Assembly (NCBI RefSeq): GCF_048128805.1
Contig: NC_136008.1
Span: forward strand, 15,458,572 to 15,522,571
From: Centroberyx gerrardi
Lineage: Eukaryota > Chordata > Actinopteri > Beryciformes > Berycidae
DNA length: 64,000 nt
Direction: 5' to 3'
Below the pieces are notes generated by a model that was not told the origin of the DNA, made no database searches, and worked only from the letters and a program-made list of their open reading frames with translations. Shown here piece by piece: positions 1-13,535 of this stretch (position 1 is the first letter of the stretch; each line of letters opens with the position of its first letter). The translations under genes and the position numbers were made by a program.

Positions 1-470
1 AAGGCACGCAATTCCTCAAATCCCCCAAAGGAACCTACAAGGGAGGCGGAGGGAACAACGGGGGCAGCGGAGGTGGCAAGTCCAGCAAATGTCACGGCTA
101 CCACCCGCCTCTGCAGTCCGTGCTGCACGGTGGCAACGCAGCGAGCCACGGGGGTCAGGATGTGTACCACCTGCCGCACCAGACCCAGTCCTCGGGCCAC
201 CACCAGCACCCCCTGCAATACAGCCACAGCAAACGTCTAAGGGCCAAAGCCAGAGAGGCCCTGTCCCCGTCCAAAACCCCGCTCTCTCCCCCCTCCCACC
301 CCCAGCAGCAGCCCCCGGTGCCCTCTGTACTGCCCAGCCTGGAGAGAGAGCAGGCGTCCGGCCCGCCGGGGAGCCCCGGGTTTGTGGTTCCTCTGGTCCA
401 GCGGCACGAGCACCACCACCACCACGAACACCACCACCACCACCACTACCACCATTACCATCAGACATGA
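1..470 (+). CDS. nkd2: Naked cuticle homolog (nkd2/nkd1-like), C-terminal coding exon, 5' partial
   Basis: The window opens inside a coding exon; frame 3 is open from base 3 to a TGA at 468-470, giving 155 residues. The segment is Gly-rich at first, then basic and Pro/Ser-rich (SKRLRAKAREALSPSK), and ends in a long run of His with interspersed Glu and Tyr and a final HQT. A His-rich C-terminus is a hallmark of Naked cuticle proteins, which bind Dishevelled through an upstream EF-hand region and dampen canonical Wnt signalling at the membrane and in cytoplasm. The EF-hand exons lie outside the window, so identity rests on this tail and on the neighbour: human NKD2 and PLEKHG4B are both at 5p15.33. 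nkd1 is the main alternative. Long overlapping reading frames on both strands here are by-products of GC-rich low-complexity sequence. Confidence 0.7.
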   Translation, partial: GTQFLKSPKGTYKGGGGNNGGSGGGKSSKCHGYHPPLQSVLHGGNAASHGGQDVYHLPHQTQSSGHHQHPLQYSHSKRLRAKAREALSPSKTPLSPPSHPQQQPPVPSVLPSLEREQASGPPGSPGFVVPLVQRHEHHHHHEHHHHHHYHHYHQT

Positions 471-1210
471 CCGCATTCAGAGTACAGTGACTGAGACCGC
501 ACAGGACCAACCACCACGCCAGTCTGAAGGACCTAACCTCATCCCACGGGAGTGTCTCCACCTCTGTCCAGGATCTTTTTTTTTAGTTCTCCTCCTCTTC
601 CAAGCTATACAGATATATCCTGAGATTAGACGTATTGAGGAATCATGTAGTGTGACTGCTGATGGAGGGAGTTTCTCTGAAGTTATTGTGTAACAATGAA
701 AGATGTGTGGCACAGTTTTGAATTGATTGTCGTTAGATTTTCTGCTGGACCGCTCTGCTCGTTACTCATATTCAGAAAGGGACACCACAAAGGAACAGAT
801 CAGAGGCCTTTTGATGTAACATCCTCTCCCTCTTGATGCTGTTGGTTGATGTGCTCGTCCCTAGAAGCTATGTGTCAGAGTGGGTGTGTTGCTCTGTGTG
901 AGACCTTTCTAAACCATGGATCTCAGGTGTAAAGGTGCTGCTGCTCTTGAGCTTTTCACAAAGGCTACTTCCTCTGGGAGTCCCGCTGTGGACTGAGGGG
1001 CTTCCTGTCTGAGGGAAAATATGAAATCACCACTGCCAGTTTTAATGCAAAAATATCTCGCTATATGTATAAAAAAAATCTATATATGTAAACACATTTT
1101 ACTGTATAATTATTATACTGTATATGCATATTTCATCATGGATATAATTATGCATATATGTATTTTGTCTTTTATATATTTTAATAAACGTTATATAGTT
1201 CATTCATATT
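471..1210 (+). other. 3' UTR of the nkd-like gene with polyadenylation signal
   Basis: Non-coding sequence after the TGA becomes strongly A/T-rich from about 1030. A canonical AATAAA lies at 1183-1188, followed by T-rich sequence, so the transcript probably ends near 1205-1215. No other coding signal is seen. Confidence 0.55.
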
Positions 1211-2099
1211 CTTGCAGCCAACAGGTTGTTTATTTCTACTCCTACTCATCATATCTAGTCATATCAATCAGTGCTACGTTTGATAATGGTGTGTCTATTG
1301 CCACAGTGTGGTTAGAAATTGAACAAACATTACAAAACCACTCAACACTACAGGCTGATAAAGGATAATTGCTGTCATTTGCAGGTGATGTTCAGATGGT
1401 TATGTGGCTAACAACCTGGTTAAACTGCATGTTTTGGTTTTCTGGTCATTGCCAAATTCAACACTGCTAATACTAAACAAATATAGGAGTCATAGGGCTG
1501 TTATTTCTCTAATTTGTTAAATTATCATAGTACAACAATGTGTGGCCGTTGATTTAATGTGATTTTAGGTGCTTTTGATCAGGAACAGCATGACATGTTA
1601 AGGTCATGCCTATGACGCAACTGTTAGTTGCTGTTTTTATTATAATTACCAGAAACCCGTACATGTAGGCTATGTATGTACGAGTTTCACCTGGTCCTTA
1701 TACTTTACTCTCAGGCCACAGAGCCTTTTAATATCACATGAAAATAACAGAGAGAACCTTTGAAGATGAAGAGCCAGAACTGTCCCAACTAACAGTCCTC
1801 CAGTTTTCCATAGATAAGACTATTTTCTGTGAGCTCAATTCAAATACATGTTGAAAGTGATCTGTTACTTTGCTGAACACGTGTTTCCCATGACCTTAAA
1901 GGTGCAATCCATTCAAATAAAACTTTGAAAAGAGGCTTATTCCTACAGCAAAGTTTGTAAGGTACTTAAGCACTGCTGTAATGCACAGTTATGTTAGGCT
2001 ACTGTTTTATAACTACTAATTTTTTATATATTATGAGGATAAATCTGTTGGCATAATTGTTTCTTTGTGGCGCTTCATATCAACACGCTGTTGGTAATT
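1211..2099. other. Intergenic sequence, nothing recognised
   Basis: A/T-rich DNA between the end of the nkd-like transcript and a slightly GC-richer block. No open frame, repeat family or RNA gene is recognised. Confidence 0.5.
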
Positions 2100-2540
2100 A
2101 CCAGCGCGGCTCAGAAAGCATTCCCTGCTCCGGCCATCAAGGATTTAGGCAAGAACTGAATCAGAGCCCCGACTGGGACAAACAATGGCAGCTATGAAAA
2201 GCGAGGGGAGGGTCGGTCTAATGCAAATATCCACTTTGTGCGCCTCGGAGAACCTCCTCCAACACTGACAACTGGCAATTTCCACCTAAAGTAAGTAACT
2301 GCTGTGGAAGTTCACCGTAAAGCAGTTTAGGTTTTTACTATAATATCGCAAACTTCAATAACTTGCGGACCAAGTTCTTATGGGGAGGCTGCATTGATTT
2401 AGCTGCAACAAGTGGAAAAGTTCGAGGTCGGGACTTGGTGACAACCGGCGGAGACCCGAGTCCCGGAGACAGGACGCCTCGGTGCATCACTGAAATGTGA
2501 AACGTGCACCTGCTGAAGGACAAAACAGAGGTAGGCAAGG
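2100..2540 (+). promoter_or_regulatory. Possible distal promoter / non-coding first exon for plekhg4b
   Basis: This block is GC-richer than its flanks. It contains an octamer ATGCAAAT near 2222 and two good splice-donor-like sites: AAA|GTAAGTAA with GT at 2291, and CAGAG|GTAGGC with GT at 2531. Such a pattern would fit an upstream untranslated exon, but no transcript evidence is available and an isolated regulatory element is equally possible. Confidence 0.22.
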
Positions 2541-5500
2541 TACCATGTGACAAAATGCAAATGTAACATGATAAAGTTTAGAAAAGTTTATTTATAGCCT
2601 TTACTCTCTCCTGCCCACCCAGTGCCACGGTCTATTTTCCGCAATATTTAGGCTATTATCTTCAAGAGACAACTTTCATTTGTGTGTACGTAGCTTTCCC
2701 AGCATCTTTTCTGGGACGCGAGGTTTTTCCCCAATACAACATTTTTGTTCGACTCATTTTTTTTCCTTTTCGTGCGGCTTATTTAGTGCAGCTAAGCCTG
2801 TCTTAGGAAAACGTGATTATCCCCAGACCATCGATACGCTGGCTTTCATTCAAGACATGCATGAGAAAGGCTTTGCAGCACAATAGATCAGTGGGAGCCT
2901 GTCTGCTTGTATAGGCATGGGGCAAACGCAGAGGAATCTCACTTGAATGTTGATATTGTCGGGCAGAGCTCGGCCAGATGTCCATGTGAGAGAAAGAGAC
3001 AACATGTAATGAGAATTATTAAACTGGCCCATTGGTGTTAGCTCAAAAGTGGGTTAATTAGCAAGGTCTCTGAAAACTTTTGGTAAAATTTCACCTACTA
3101 TATCTACTCAGCTCTTGTAAGTGAAGTCTGAGCTCTCACTTGGCATCATGTATGCAGTCTGCAATTTTTGCCAGTGCTGATCAAAAACTAATCTGGGTGA
3201 AATGCTACTGTAAAATCTCAGCATATCCCCCCAGAGAGACATCAAAGCGGACTCAACATGAGGCCTTTATCTGAACAATTGCCCCATTCTACCCCGCACC
3301 CCAACCCCAACCCCGGCCACCCCCACACCCCCTATTCCCCAATTTCCACTTGATTAAGCCCTAAGCTCCAGAGTTGAATCTGGAGGGAAAATGGTCTCAC
3401 TAATTCCAAGACTCAAGTCTGACACAAAAAGAGGAAGACTATTCTCTCTGCTCTCACTTGAGTCAGGTTCAACAGGCGGACGAGAGTTTTCTCTGCGCTG
3501 TTTATCGACAGACACATTGTTGGGAAATAGACAGACCAACGCTTGGTGAATGTGAGGGAGAAGAGGCGAGAAAGGACAGAGAACAAACTAATTCAGGAGT
3601 ATGTTGTATTCTTTCAGTGTGTTCATGCTGGTCCTGCTTGGTTATTCCAAGTGGAGAGAGACAAACCTTTGACCTGGGTGCAAGGGCTGACTCCTTAGGG
3701 TGCCCAGTGTATTGTTGCATCTACAGTAGAAGTCATCCTCAATTTCACAAGCTCCATCCAACAGGTTGTTTATAACTTGATGACATAGTTGTTATGCATC
3801 ACTGGTAAATCAACGTACCTGATAACAAGTTGTCAACTAATGAGTAATGACCAAGTTTGGCATTATCATAATAAGAACATATGGTATAAGTTATTTTGTC
3901 AGTGTTAGATTATACTAAAATCACAATGTAATTGACCAGATCTATGTTTAGATTTAGCCTACATTATGCATGAAACAATCAATATAGATGCATTGATGAT
4001 GGGACAATTTCTTTATTTAGAGGTGGACACTAATGTTCTGGGATTGGTGTGAATACCACCAGTGTGGTTTATGACAGGATTTTACAATAGAGCAAAAAAC
4101 TCTTGACAACTCCACTTTGATTGGCCCTTTATTACAGCTTTAAAACCTGCTAGCACTACCGATATTTATTCTATTTCAAATCCCTTTTTGCAAATCTAAA
4201 TACTGTTATTATTGCAGATGGTGGAATCCACTTCTCAAGATTGTTTTTTCAAGTATTTGTAAGCAATTATCGCTATTAGTGAGACTAAGCAAAAGCAGCC
4301 CCCAGACCACTGTACACATTCCCTGCCTCATGGTGAGGTTGCCAGGCAATGTGGGCCGGTTGATGAAGGCTGCTGGGTTAGAGAGATGGCTCTTTCCCCT
4401 TCAAGCGTCTCTCTCCATCTCTCTCTCTCTCCCTCCCACCCCCACCTCTCCTCTCAGCTTGCCTCTCCCTCTCTGCATACTAATAGATGGAATAAAAGCT
4501 GATTACAAACCAGGCCTGTCAAACTGATTATTAATATCCTGCACTTTGGGAGTCTGCTTACCGGGACAGACGTTTGGGAACTCACTCCGTTTATTGTTGT
4601 TTTTAATATTTGTAGTTTTACTAATGCACTGTGATGTACAGTAGGGCTGCTTGGACAAAACAACGACTCTATCAGTCCACAGTTATTATAGGATGCATGT
4701 AGTTCCCTTCTATTATATTGGCAATAAATACTTTTTATAAATATCTGTGTTGTCCACTAGAGGAGGGCCTTCTCCTGATTGCAAATGTGCAAGTGCTGTT
4801 GAGACACCAGTAGACCCAGTGAACTGTTTTGTGTTCTGATAAAATGTTAGAGGAATGCCTTTGGGCACTAAGAGAGCTTTGCCCCAGACTCAGCATCTTT
4901 GAAATAATAATTTCAGGAATCTATCTCCACTGCATCTTTAAACAGGAAAGGGTCATTACTCCGACAACAACTCACAACCAGATCGAGTGAGAGTTTAGTT
5001 TACACAAGAACAGGCGCTCTTAATTGCAAAGCGAGTCTCATACACCAACAGTTGGCATATTGAAATATCACATCATGGTCAACTAGTGACAATAAAATTC
5101 TACTGTTTATTTTTAGTCTTATTATTTTGTCTTTTTAAATGAGAATCAAGGCAGTTTGCCAGGTTCCCACAGAACCGGTCAAACTCATTGAACTCACTGA
5201 CTTTCTGATGAAAAAGATAAACGCCTACATCACAAAACATTATTTCCTCAAAGTAAATAATTTGCTCAAGTCCACTTGCATTGGATAGATTCAAATAGCA
5301 AAACTATTTTTTCTTTATTTTACACTTTCTGCTCCATGTCAAGCTCACTGTGGATTTGCCTTAGCTCATCTATGCCTTAGATTCTTGTGTTATCCATGAA
5401 GTTATGCTCATTTGTGTGATATCGAAGCCAGATATGTGAAAGTTGACATAGTGAAATGTTGAAACTCAGCATTTTGTCACTGAGGAGTTGATCTCTGACT

Positions 5501-5580
5501 GTCTCCAGGAGCCCTTCCTGATAGCCCCTATCCTCAGGAGAGAGGGGTATAATTAGAGCTATGGAAACAGGAAACACCTC

Positions 5581-5645
5581 GCCCTCCCTATCTCTCTCTC
5601 CCTCCCTCTCTCTCTCTCTCTCTCTCCCTCTCTCTCCCTCCCTCC

Positions 5646-5690
<45 letters not shown>

Positions 5691-5695
5691 CTCAC
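5581..5695. repeat. (CT)n microsatellite tract
   Basis: About 115 bases of nearly pure CT/CCCT/CTTT repeats. The reading frame across it, encoding alternating Arg/Glu on the minus strand, is an artefact of the repeat. Confidence 0.95.
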
Positions 5696-7691
5696 GTGTG
5701 CATTTATTTGTGCAAGTTGTAAAGTGCAGAGAAGTATGTCCCATAATAAGTCCCGTGATGGCTTTCACTGTGTCTTGCATCCTTCGGTTTACTGGAAATG
5801 AGGAGATGCCTGGCTGTAGTTAGGCAAATTATTTTTTTTCTTTAATCGTAAACTGTCTGCTGACTTGTTTCAGTTTCAGCCCAGCTAACAGCAGTTGACT
5901 TGGATTTTATTTGCCTGAAAGCAATTAACAAGCTACACATTAAGTTTGAACAAGTTTGCAAAACCTGGCTGCCATGGCCTTCATCTGTTGGCTGTTGTCT
6001 GTAATGAAGTCAGTTTCCACCCTGTGACGAATGTGATAGATGTAAGAGAAGTAAGCAAATACGCTCATTTTGGCAAATGTTTATTCTCTTTAGTCTTCAT
6101 GATGTCAATCAAGCACTAATATGCCATATAATTTCAACTGAGATGCCTAAACCGTAGCGTTCCCAAACTCTTCCACCGCCATCACATCACCCTGCTTGCA
6201 TTCGCTTTGACTGCCAGTGATTCATTTGTGGTGAATGTTTACACACCCTCGGTAGTTAGTCCAACGTGAAGGATCTGAGAGAGGGCCTCTAATTTCTGCT
6301 CCTTCCTCCAAAGATTAAAGAGCCTGCTGAGACCAGGTGTACAGTTCAGACCCAAGATTAGGCACCCGTCTCACTCCCCTTCATCTTACACCACATAAAT
6401 GGCTCGCTCGTGCTCCGTATTCTGCCTCTGTGAAGTTGCACAGATTAGTGTGAGTTACATTTTTAGAGAGGGGGCCCCTTCTCCTCACTCTCCATTCACA
6501 GCCAGAAAAGCGATGCAGCAGCACTTAACCCAGTTCCAACAGCCTCTCCTGCTACTCAGGCACGCCGAGTTCAAGTGAGAGAAAAGTCAGCATTTTTATT
6601 GATTCAGAGGAGTGGCTCCCACCTTTTCCCCTTCCTGGTGTGGAATGCACACCTGGAGGTGTTTGCTGAGCGGCTCTAGTAATCCATGTAACAATGCAGG
6701 CTGACATCTGGTGCCATCAGAAGGACTTGGGGCAGTTTGCATTCTGACAGGCTCAGCATTGTCTCTGCAGATCAGTGTGTCTGCTACAGTATCTGTGATG
6801 CTGTTCATCACTTTAGTGTGGCATTTGCCTTGAACCCTTTATTGTTATGACTGACTGTGGAGTTTATACGATCAGAATCACTTTAATTGGCAAGTGCAAA
6901 AAATGTGCAGGTGAGAATGTGGAACGGTTTTGGATTTAACCCCTTTGTCTACATGAAATGCATTCTACACTGGGAAATAGAAAGCCCAGGTAAAGTGCAG
7001 TTGTCTAGACTTTCTGTTGACATGCTGGTGGCTGAGCTGCACTGCTCTCGGTTCCCCTGACAGTGTACACACAGGAGGAGATGGGCGAAGATAAAACGGC
7101 TGGGTTACGCCCCACCGAGGAATTGGGATGCCTGGAGGGGCTGGGAAACTTTGTGCCTGGCTAGCCTTAATATTGTGATTCTCCTCAGTCAACAAAGCAG
7201 TGCGTCTGATGGAACATGTCAGGTTCCTCCAGGACTTGGGGGCCGGTCCTCTCTGGTTAGACAGCTGTCAGCTCAACAGAGCGCAGAGAGCCAGCGACTC
7301 CCCCGTGTGTTGTTTTAGGCCGAGACCTCAAGGCAGGAGAGCACAGTAAGGTGAGTGGTGATTTTCAAAAACAGTTGAACAGCTTTAGTCGGATTGCTTC
7401 GGCTTCAGTTTTGGGTTGTGGAGTCAAGCTGGTCTCATTGGTCATTGAGATTCATTCATCGTTGTCAGATCTCTGAGGCTGAGGCCTGTTGTTTGCATTC
7501 AGGATCAAAGAAATATTAAATTCAGCTAGCACAGGGAGAAGTAGAAAAGCAGCCATTGGTTATCACAGTGAATCTAAGAGCAAAGCCTCTGGAAGCGATA
7601 TCTTTTTGTTGCGCTATGGTATTATATCTAATCGAGAGAATGGCAGTTTAAACTTTTGAAATTCTGACTTGTGAAGTAGAGATATGTGAGT

Positions 7692-7735
7692 TTATATATA
7701 CGTATATATACATATATATATATATATTTATATAG
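7692..7735. repeat. (TA)n-rich simple repeat
   Basis: Alternating TA/TATACA units in an A/T-rich stretch, followed by palindrome-like ACAGTAT-type motifs. No gene is associated. Confidence 0.8.
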
Positions 7736-7954
7736 CACATTTGACACAGTGTGTATTCTGTGTCATACACAGCATACTGTATATCCACAGTCCACAGTAT
7801 GTAGTTGCATGTAAGTTTTAAATTCCTGTTGAAACAGATTCAAGGTTGCGTTAGTACCAGGCAAGTCTGTGCAAGGATAGCAAAATCTAATATAGGTGTA
7901 TTTGATATAGGAAAGCTTTTTGGATGCCCTGCCTGTTATTTTGCCCTGCAGTAT

Positions 7955-7981
7955 AGATTAGATTAGATTAGATTAGATTAT
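7955..7981. repeat. (GATTA)n short tandem repeat
   Basis: Five tandem copies of GATTA followed by TTATTACTTTTCC. Similar short GATTA/GATAA arrays often mark the 3' ends of old retroelement insertions in fish, but the upstream sequence is not recognised. Confidence 0.75.
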
Positions 7982-9852
7982 TATTACTTTTCCACAACTT
8001 TCAATAATACAGTAATACAACAGTGATTACTGTTACATAGCATTAAATTTATTAATGGTGCCAAATACAAAGCTCCTGTTAGAATACTCTATATTCTCTA
8101 TTGAGGACACTAGAATCTACAGTATGAAGAGTATTTTGTACTACAGTATAGTTCCCTTACATACACAGTATGTGTATATTGTGAGCTTGGAATGATAAGG
8201 TATCTATCTGGGTTGAGTGCAGTTCTGAGATATTGACCATCAAAGATATGATGTACCAGCTGCCAAAACTCTTATGTACTTTCTATCTTTTTAAATATTT
8301 AACCCAAAAGAAAAAGATAATACCACGCAAGCATCAATCATAAATATGTGGATAACTCAATTTTGATTAAAAAAAAAAGTCAGATAGAACCTCATAATTC
8401 CCAGCTCATAATATATCTCATATACAATCAGCCGGACTGTGAGTGTCCTCTCCTTGACTCCGAGGGAGAGCTGATGGTCTGAACTGCGGGAGCTGCTGCT
8501 GTAACTCGACCTTGCCTCCTCCAGCCACCTGTGCTCGCGCGCTCAGAGAAAACAGTGGCTTTTGTGTTGGAGTGAGACGTCCGCACAGCAGGGGGGCAAG
8601 GTACATTAGGGGGCTATGACAGGTGGCATACTCTTCCTGTGTTTCCCCACAGTAAAGAACATGAATATGTTGAGGCTGTTCGTGGGACAGCTGCGTTCCG
8701 CCCTGGAGGGGTTATGGGAGGCTGGGGGGGGGGTAAATCTAATTCCTAACAAAGCCATCAGAGAAAGACTAATTACAATGAATATTTAATTTGAGATATT
8801 TTGAAATTGTTAGTAAAGTGTATGTATGCGTGAAAATGCATTTGTGTCTTCATGTATATGTGCACACTTGCATGTCTCTGGCGGTGGGAGGCTGGAAGGT
8901 GGGGTGCTGTGTGGGTGTACATGCTTGTGTTTGCATAGCTGTGTGCTTTCGCCTAACGAGGTCATCAATCTGAAGATCCTGGTGCCTAAGATGTCTGAGA
9001 GGAGGAAGAGTCCGATAGAGTCACAGCTAACTGTTTTACCCCTTTTACCCTGGTTGGGACGGGGCAGAGGGGGCAGTGGCTCAGGCTGGACTGTTGCCTC
9101 CAGCCTGGACGGTGATGTGATGTGTGTTCTCAAGGCTGTGTGAGGCGGATTGGGCGGGTAGCAAGAGATAACTCATTCACTCAGTCTTCTATATGGAGTG
9201 AGCTCCTCTGCCGTAAGGACGTCCGCTGTCCAAAACCGAACCTGTAAGTACAAGACAGTCATTTTCTTACATTGAGTTACGCAGCTCCTCTCACTTGAGG
9301 CGGTGTCTGCCCATGCAACAGTGATTTTGTCATTTACTTCACTGCATCCTGTTAGGAATGCGAGGTATGTGAATTGTCGAATTCTCCACTTTGATTGTCG
9401 AATGTAATTTGCAATTCTCATGTGCTGCACACACAGAGTTGGTTCAGAGACTGTTGAGAGCGATGTAAGAGAATGTACCTCAAACCTTAAGACACAGTTG
9501 TGGTATGTGTTGTGGTATGTGTTTCCTCAGCTGTTGCAGTGTAATCAGTTTTATCATCAAAAAGTAGCTGAATATAATAACATGACATTCTGTTGCTGTA
9601 AAGATTTATGCACATTAAAATGACTGTACAACGCAACCATTATTGATAAGATCTTGCCCTAATTTGTGACATTTTGGAGTATCTTACACAACATGCAGTG
9701 CAGGAGTTTAGGTTGAGCCCTGCTTTGTAGGACAAAGAAGAGGGGTGAAGTTGAAAGTTGAGTCTTCATAACAATTGTGGCTGGGTGGCCTGTGTGGCAC
9801 TAAGAGGTTGGTACTAAGTGAGGTAGGACCAAGGTGTCACATTCCACAGTTT

Positions 9853-9853
<1 letters not shown>

Positions 9854-9914
<61 letters not shown>
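9854..9914. repeat. (GT)n microsatellite
   Basis: A pure GT dinucleotide tract of about 60 bases, the longest in the window. A shorter (GT)n tract is at about 10056-10076. Confidence 0.97.
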
Positions 9915-9917
<3 letters not shown>

Positions 9918-12900
9918 GTCCATGACAAATGACCACCCATCCACCTACAGCAGTACATAGACATACTTGATCTTAGTAATGAAAGTGTGTTCAAACTCTT
10001 TTCAGCAGTTCATCCTGTCGTGTACTGGGCAAAGTTTGGCTGAAGAGTGTGAGCGTGTGTGTGTGTGTGTGTGTGTAAAATAGAGAGCAGAAATCTACCA
10101 AAACATCTTAATCCAAACAACTCCTGTATCCATCCTCCCCTTAAATCTGTCTTATATTTTTATCTGTGGAATTACCGTAAGTTATGATGATGAAAAATGA
10201 TGAAACTGCAGCTCTCATGTCATCTGGCTAATTTGTCCCCTTGATAGCCCTATCAGATGGTGTGCCGCCCCTGGGACTGCCCTATCTCAGATCACATAAA
10301 TATTGTTTACCAGAAAGCCTGCGTAAATGTGGCTATTTTTAAACCTGGGGTTGCTCGTGGAAAAACAACAGGAAAAGTTTAATTCTTGCAGTTGTGCAAA
10401 CATATTAGCAGTGTGCAACGCATGCTTCACTGTCCAGAACTTTACCGCTGTCTCAATTTGAAACATAAAGAAGATTAGGACATATGAGGACATTTGCCCA
10501 CGTATGTATTTATTTTTGTCTTCAGCACTGTGACATGGGGAAATATATCATGCTCTAGTCCTAGTTTGTGTTCGGTCATTTCTTGAATTTTGATATAAAT
10601 CTTGGGGCCATGATGTGCTGTTGTTTGCTGTTTGTCCCAGTGCAGTAGGGCATGCTCCTGACCTAAATCACCAGGAGTATAAATACAGACAGAAGCCTCC
10701 TCTAGCGGTCACAGAGGAGCCGGATGTCCACACTCCCAAACGGGAGGCAGGCTTAGGAAAGAGGGGAAAAATATAGAGGGAAGGAGTTGTTCTTGTTCCA
10801 TAGCCCACAAATCACAACTGATTGAGAGGGTTTAGATCTCCATATATCACTGTTGTGAAAACTTTGTATCACCAAAATATCAACTTTTCAGGAACTAAGC
10901 ACAAAAAGCCTTGTGTTTAGCTTGATGACCGAGCATATTTGAGTTTGTCTAATTGGTTCTGAAAAGGTTTCACAAGGGGGAGGAGCATGTAATCCTTCAA
11001 TTAAAACATGAGAATCACGCTATGTAAGATTTGTGATCAATCTTTTATTGGGCGTATTTACAGCAGTAGTACAACTTGTAATAGTACAAACTGAGGGATC
11101 ATAGTACACGTTACAGGAGGAAGATAGGGATATACAGTATGTAAGGTACAGGATAGCAGACTTAGAGCTACACTGTGTGGTCATGTGTTGGTCCGTGACA
11201 AATGACCACCCATGTGGACTGGGGAAAAAATATTAAAAAAAGAGAAACATTATCTTGACATGTCAACATTCAAGAACCCCAACCACACAAGTTTTAAGTG
11301 TTTTTGTTAATACAGTACCATCCCATTGTCTATAGTATAGATGGTATCATATTGTCTTTACTTTTCGATTAACCCTAATTGATATAGTAACATACGTGAT
11401 ATAATGAACAAGTAGCTACACTTTATGTATATGTATATTTATTCCTAACGGTTTGTTGTACTGAACCTTTCATACCTTTTTTTTGTATTTCGCTACTCTC
11501 TTTTTCATTTGTTTGATGTCAGCATTATCTACATGTTTGCAGTCCATAATTTCATTGCATTCATTGGAGTAGATGACTTAACTGACTAAAGAATGTTTCA
11601 TTTTGTCACTGAATCCTTCATGTCACTACTGAAACATTACCATTTGTTTTGGGAGTGACTGTATTGGTAGTGAGTGACAATCTTAGCTAATTTGAGCATA
11701 AACAAAAAAACAGCTAGCATGCATGGAGCACGGAGCACATTACTCCAAAATGTTGGGACATAACTACTCACCATGTGGCCATGATGGACGGACTGCAGCC
11801 TCACTTCTTTGGTCAAAATTATAGTGGTGTGACTAAACTCAGTGTGCAGACTGTGTTTTGGTAGTGACCCGAAAGTTGGGGACAGCATCTTGTAGTCTTA
11901 AGATAAGTTTCTTGATTTAGAATTTTTTTACAAAATGGATCTGAATCGTTCAACTTCACTCCAGAAGAAATCAAAGAGCTCTATTGAAAAAAGAATGTAA
12001 AATTAGGCAAAAATGTTTTAAGTATGATTTTCATCAACAGAAATGTAGATGTTAAAGGTAGGGACAGCCACCTCCCAATAGAAAGCATCTAAATGCTGAT
12101 TTTGTATTTATTTAACTTATTACTATCTCAATTAATGCCTTGGACTTAAATAGACTCTAACATGGTCTTAATATATGTCGAAAATCTGAACACTTAATTG
12201 GTTTTTTAAACCATTTTCTTAGAGAGGGACTGGAATTTGAACCGTTTCGGTAGAATTGTCCATATACAATAATTTCAACCCAATTAGGAAAGTAAGAATT
12301 AAAAAGAAGGAAAAAAGGGGAAAAAAAGGGAGGGAAGAGACAAAAAAGAAGAAGAAGAAAGTCAACCCTCACATTTAAAGCGGCCCAGTGGATAAGCCAG
12401 GGCACCAAAAATTATAGGGGCAGCAGTGGCACAAACATTGCGTGAGTTGGAGAGAGAAAGAGAAACAGAGAGGAGTGTATGTGTGTGTAGTGTGTACAGT
12501 ATGTGATATACAGTATGTCTGTGTCTGTGTATATATAAGATTATACACTAGATATGTACATAAGATTATAGATCTATATATAAGAATACAAAAGATATAC
12601 AGTGATATATACTCACTACTCACTTTACATTCTTAACATTTCTGTGCTTCTTTGCATGACAGAAGTGTAATACATCAAAGCAGACATTTCTCTGAATAGT
12701 TTGATCATCCACTCCAGCATGTGTTTGTGTGAGCCCATGTCACTGACCTTTAATGGAGTGTGGTGTGTGACTGTGGCCAACGACAGGCCTCATGTTTTCT
12801 TGTCTGTGTTGGGTCATTGTGCTGTCTGGCTCTAATACCATCTGAGAAGAGTCCAGTGCCTCTCTCTCTAAATATAACCCAACCTAATTACCCATCCTCA

Positions 12901-13535
12901 CTACCTTCTCTGTTTACACAGGCCGGCTTAATATGATCTTCACATTTTCACACAAAGATCCCATTCTCACGGGGCATGTTTTCCCGAACAAGGATTTCCT
13001 ATGTTTAGGTTCTGGATTAATATGAAGAGATGGGAAGGCCCCAGTGTGCAGCTCTGACAAACTGTCAGTCGCCGCATTCCAGCGCTGAAAACACGCTGGC
13101 TTCTGTTTTTGTGTCTTGTAGAGGTTTTTGGTGATTTTTGGTGAAGAATTCACAACATGCCAGTCAAGTTTACAGATGTTATTGTCAAGGAATGTTAACA
13201 GTTGAATTCTTTCATGTCACCTGCTCAAATACACGTCACCCCATTAAAAAGCATGACAGAGTAGAGTAGCTGATGTCTTTTTTTAAGGACAATCTGTTTT
13301 AAAGATGTCATATCTGTCTTCTGTAACAGGAGGATGTCCCATATGTCAGTGGTGTGTAAGGGCAGGTTAAGGATTGGGTATTCCCCTGACAATATTTAAG
13401 GGGACACCATTGTAGTGAGTGACCCAAACCACCAATCCTATGCTGATGTCTTCTTTTCTTTTTTTTCCTTTTGAAAAGCAGCAGAATAAGCTGAAACCCT
13501 AGTCCATTTGTATTGTCAGGACAAAGAGAGACACT

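Larger units (their letters stand above)
2541..13530. other. Intergenic/upstream DNA without a recognised gene
   Basis: About 11 kb with only short chance reading frames. It holds microsatellites (listed separately), a C-rich block at about 3285-3340 with repeated CCCCAA-like units, and a LINE/SINE-tail-like motif around 6869-6900 (AATCACTTTAATTGGCAAG). Two short similar segments, GACAAATGACCACCCAT near 9924 and 11198, are probably remnants of one repeat. A TATAAATA motif is at 10678-10685. None of these supports a gene call. Enhancers could be present but cannot be recognised without comparison. Confidence 0.5.

Noticed and set aside
16..561. 181-aa minus-strand Gly-rich frame
   Set aside because: It is antisense to the nkd-like exon; Gly/Arg composition comes from the GC-rich coding strand.
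5559..5780. Arg/Glu-rich minus-strand frame as a coding gene
   Set aside because: It is a translation of a (CT)n microsatellite.
8810..9143. Overlapping frames of about 105 aa on both strands
   Set aside because: No splice-consistent partner exons or family resemblance; both look like chance frames.
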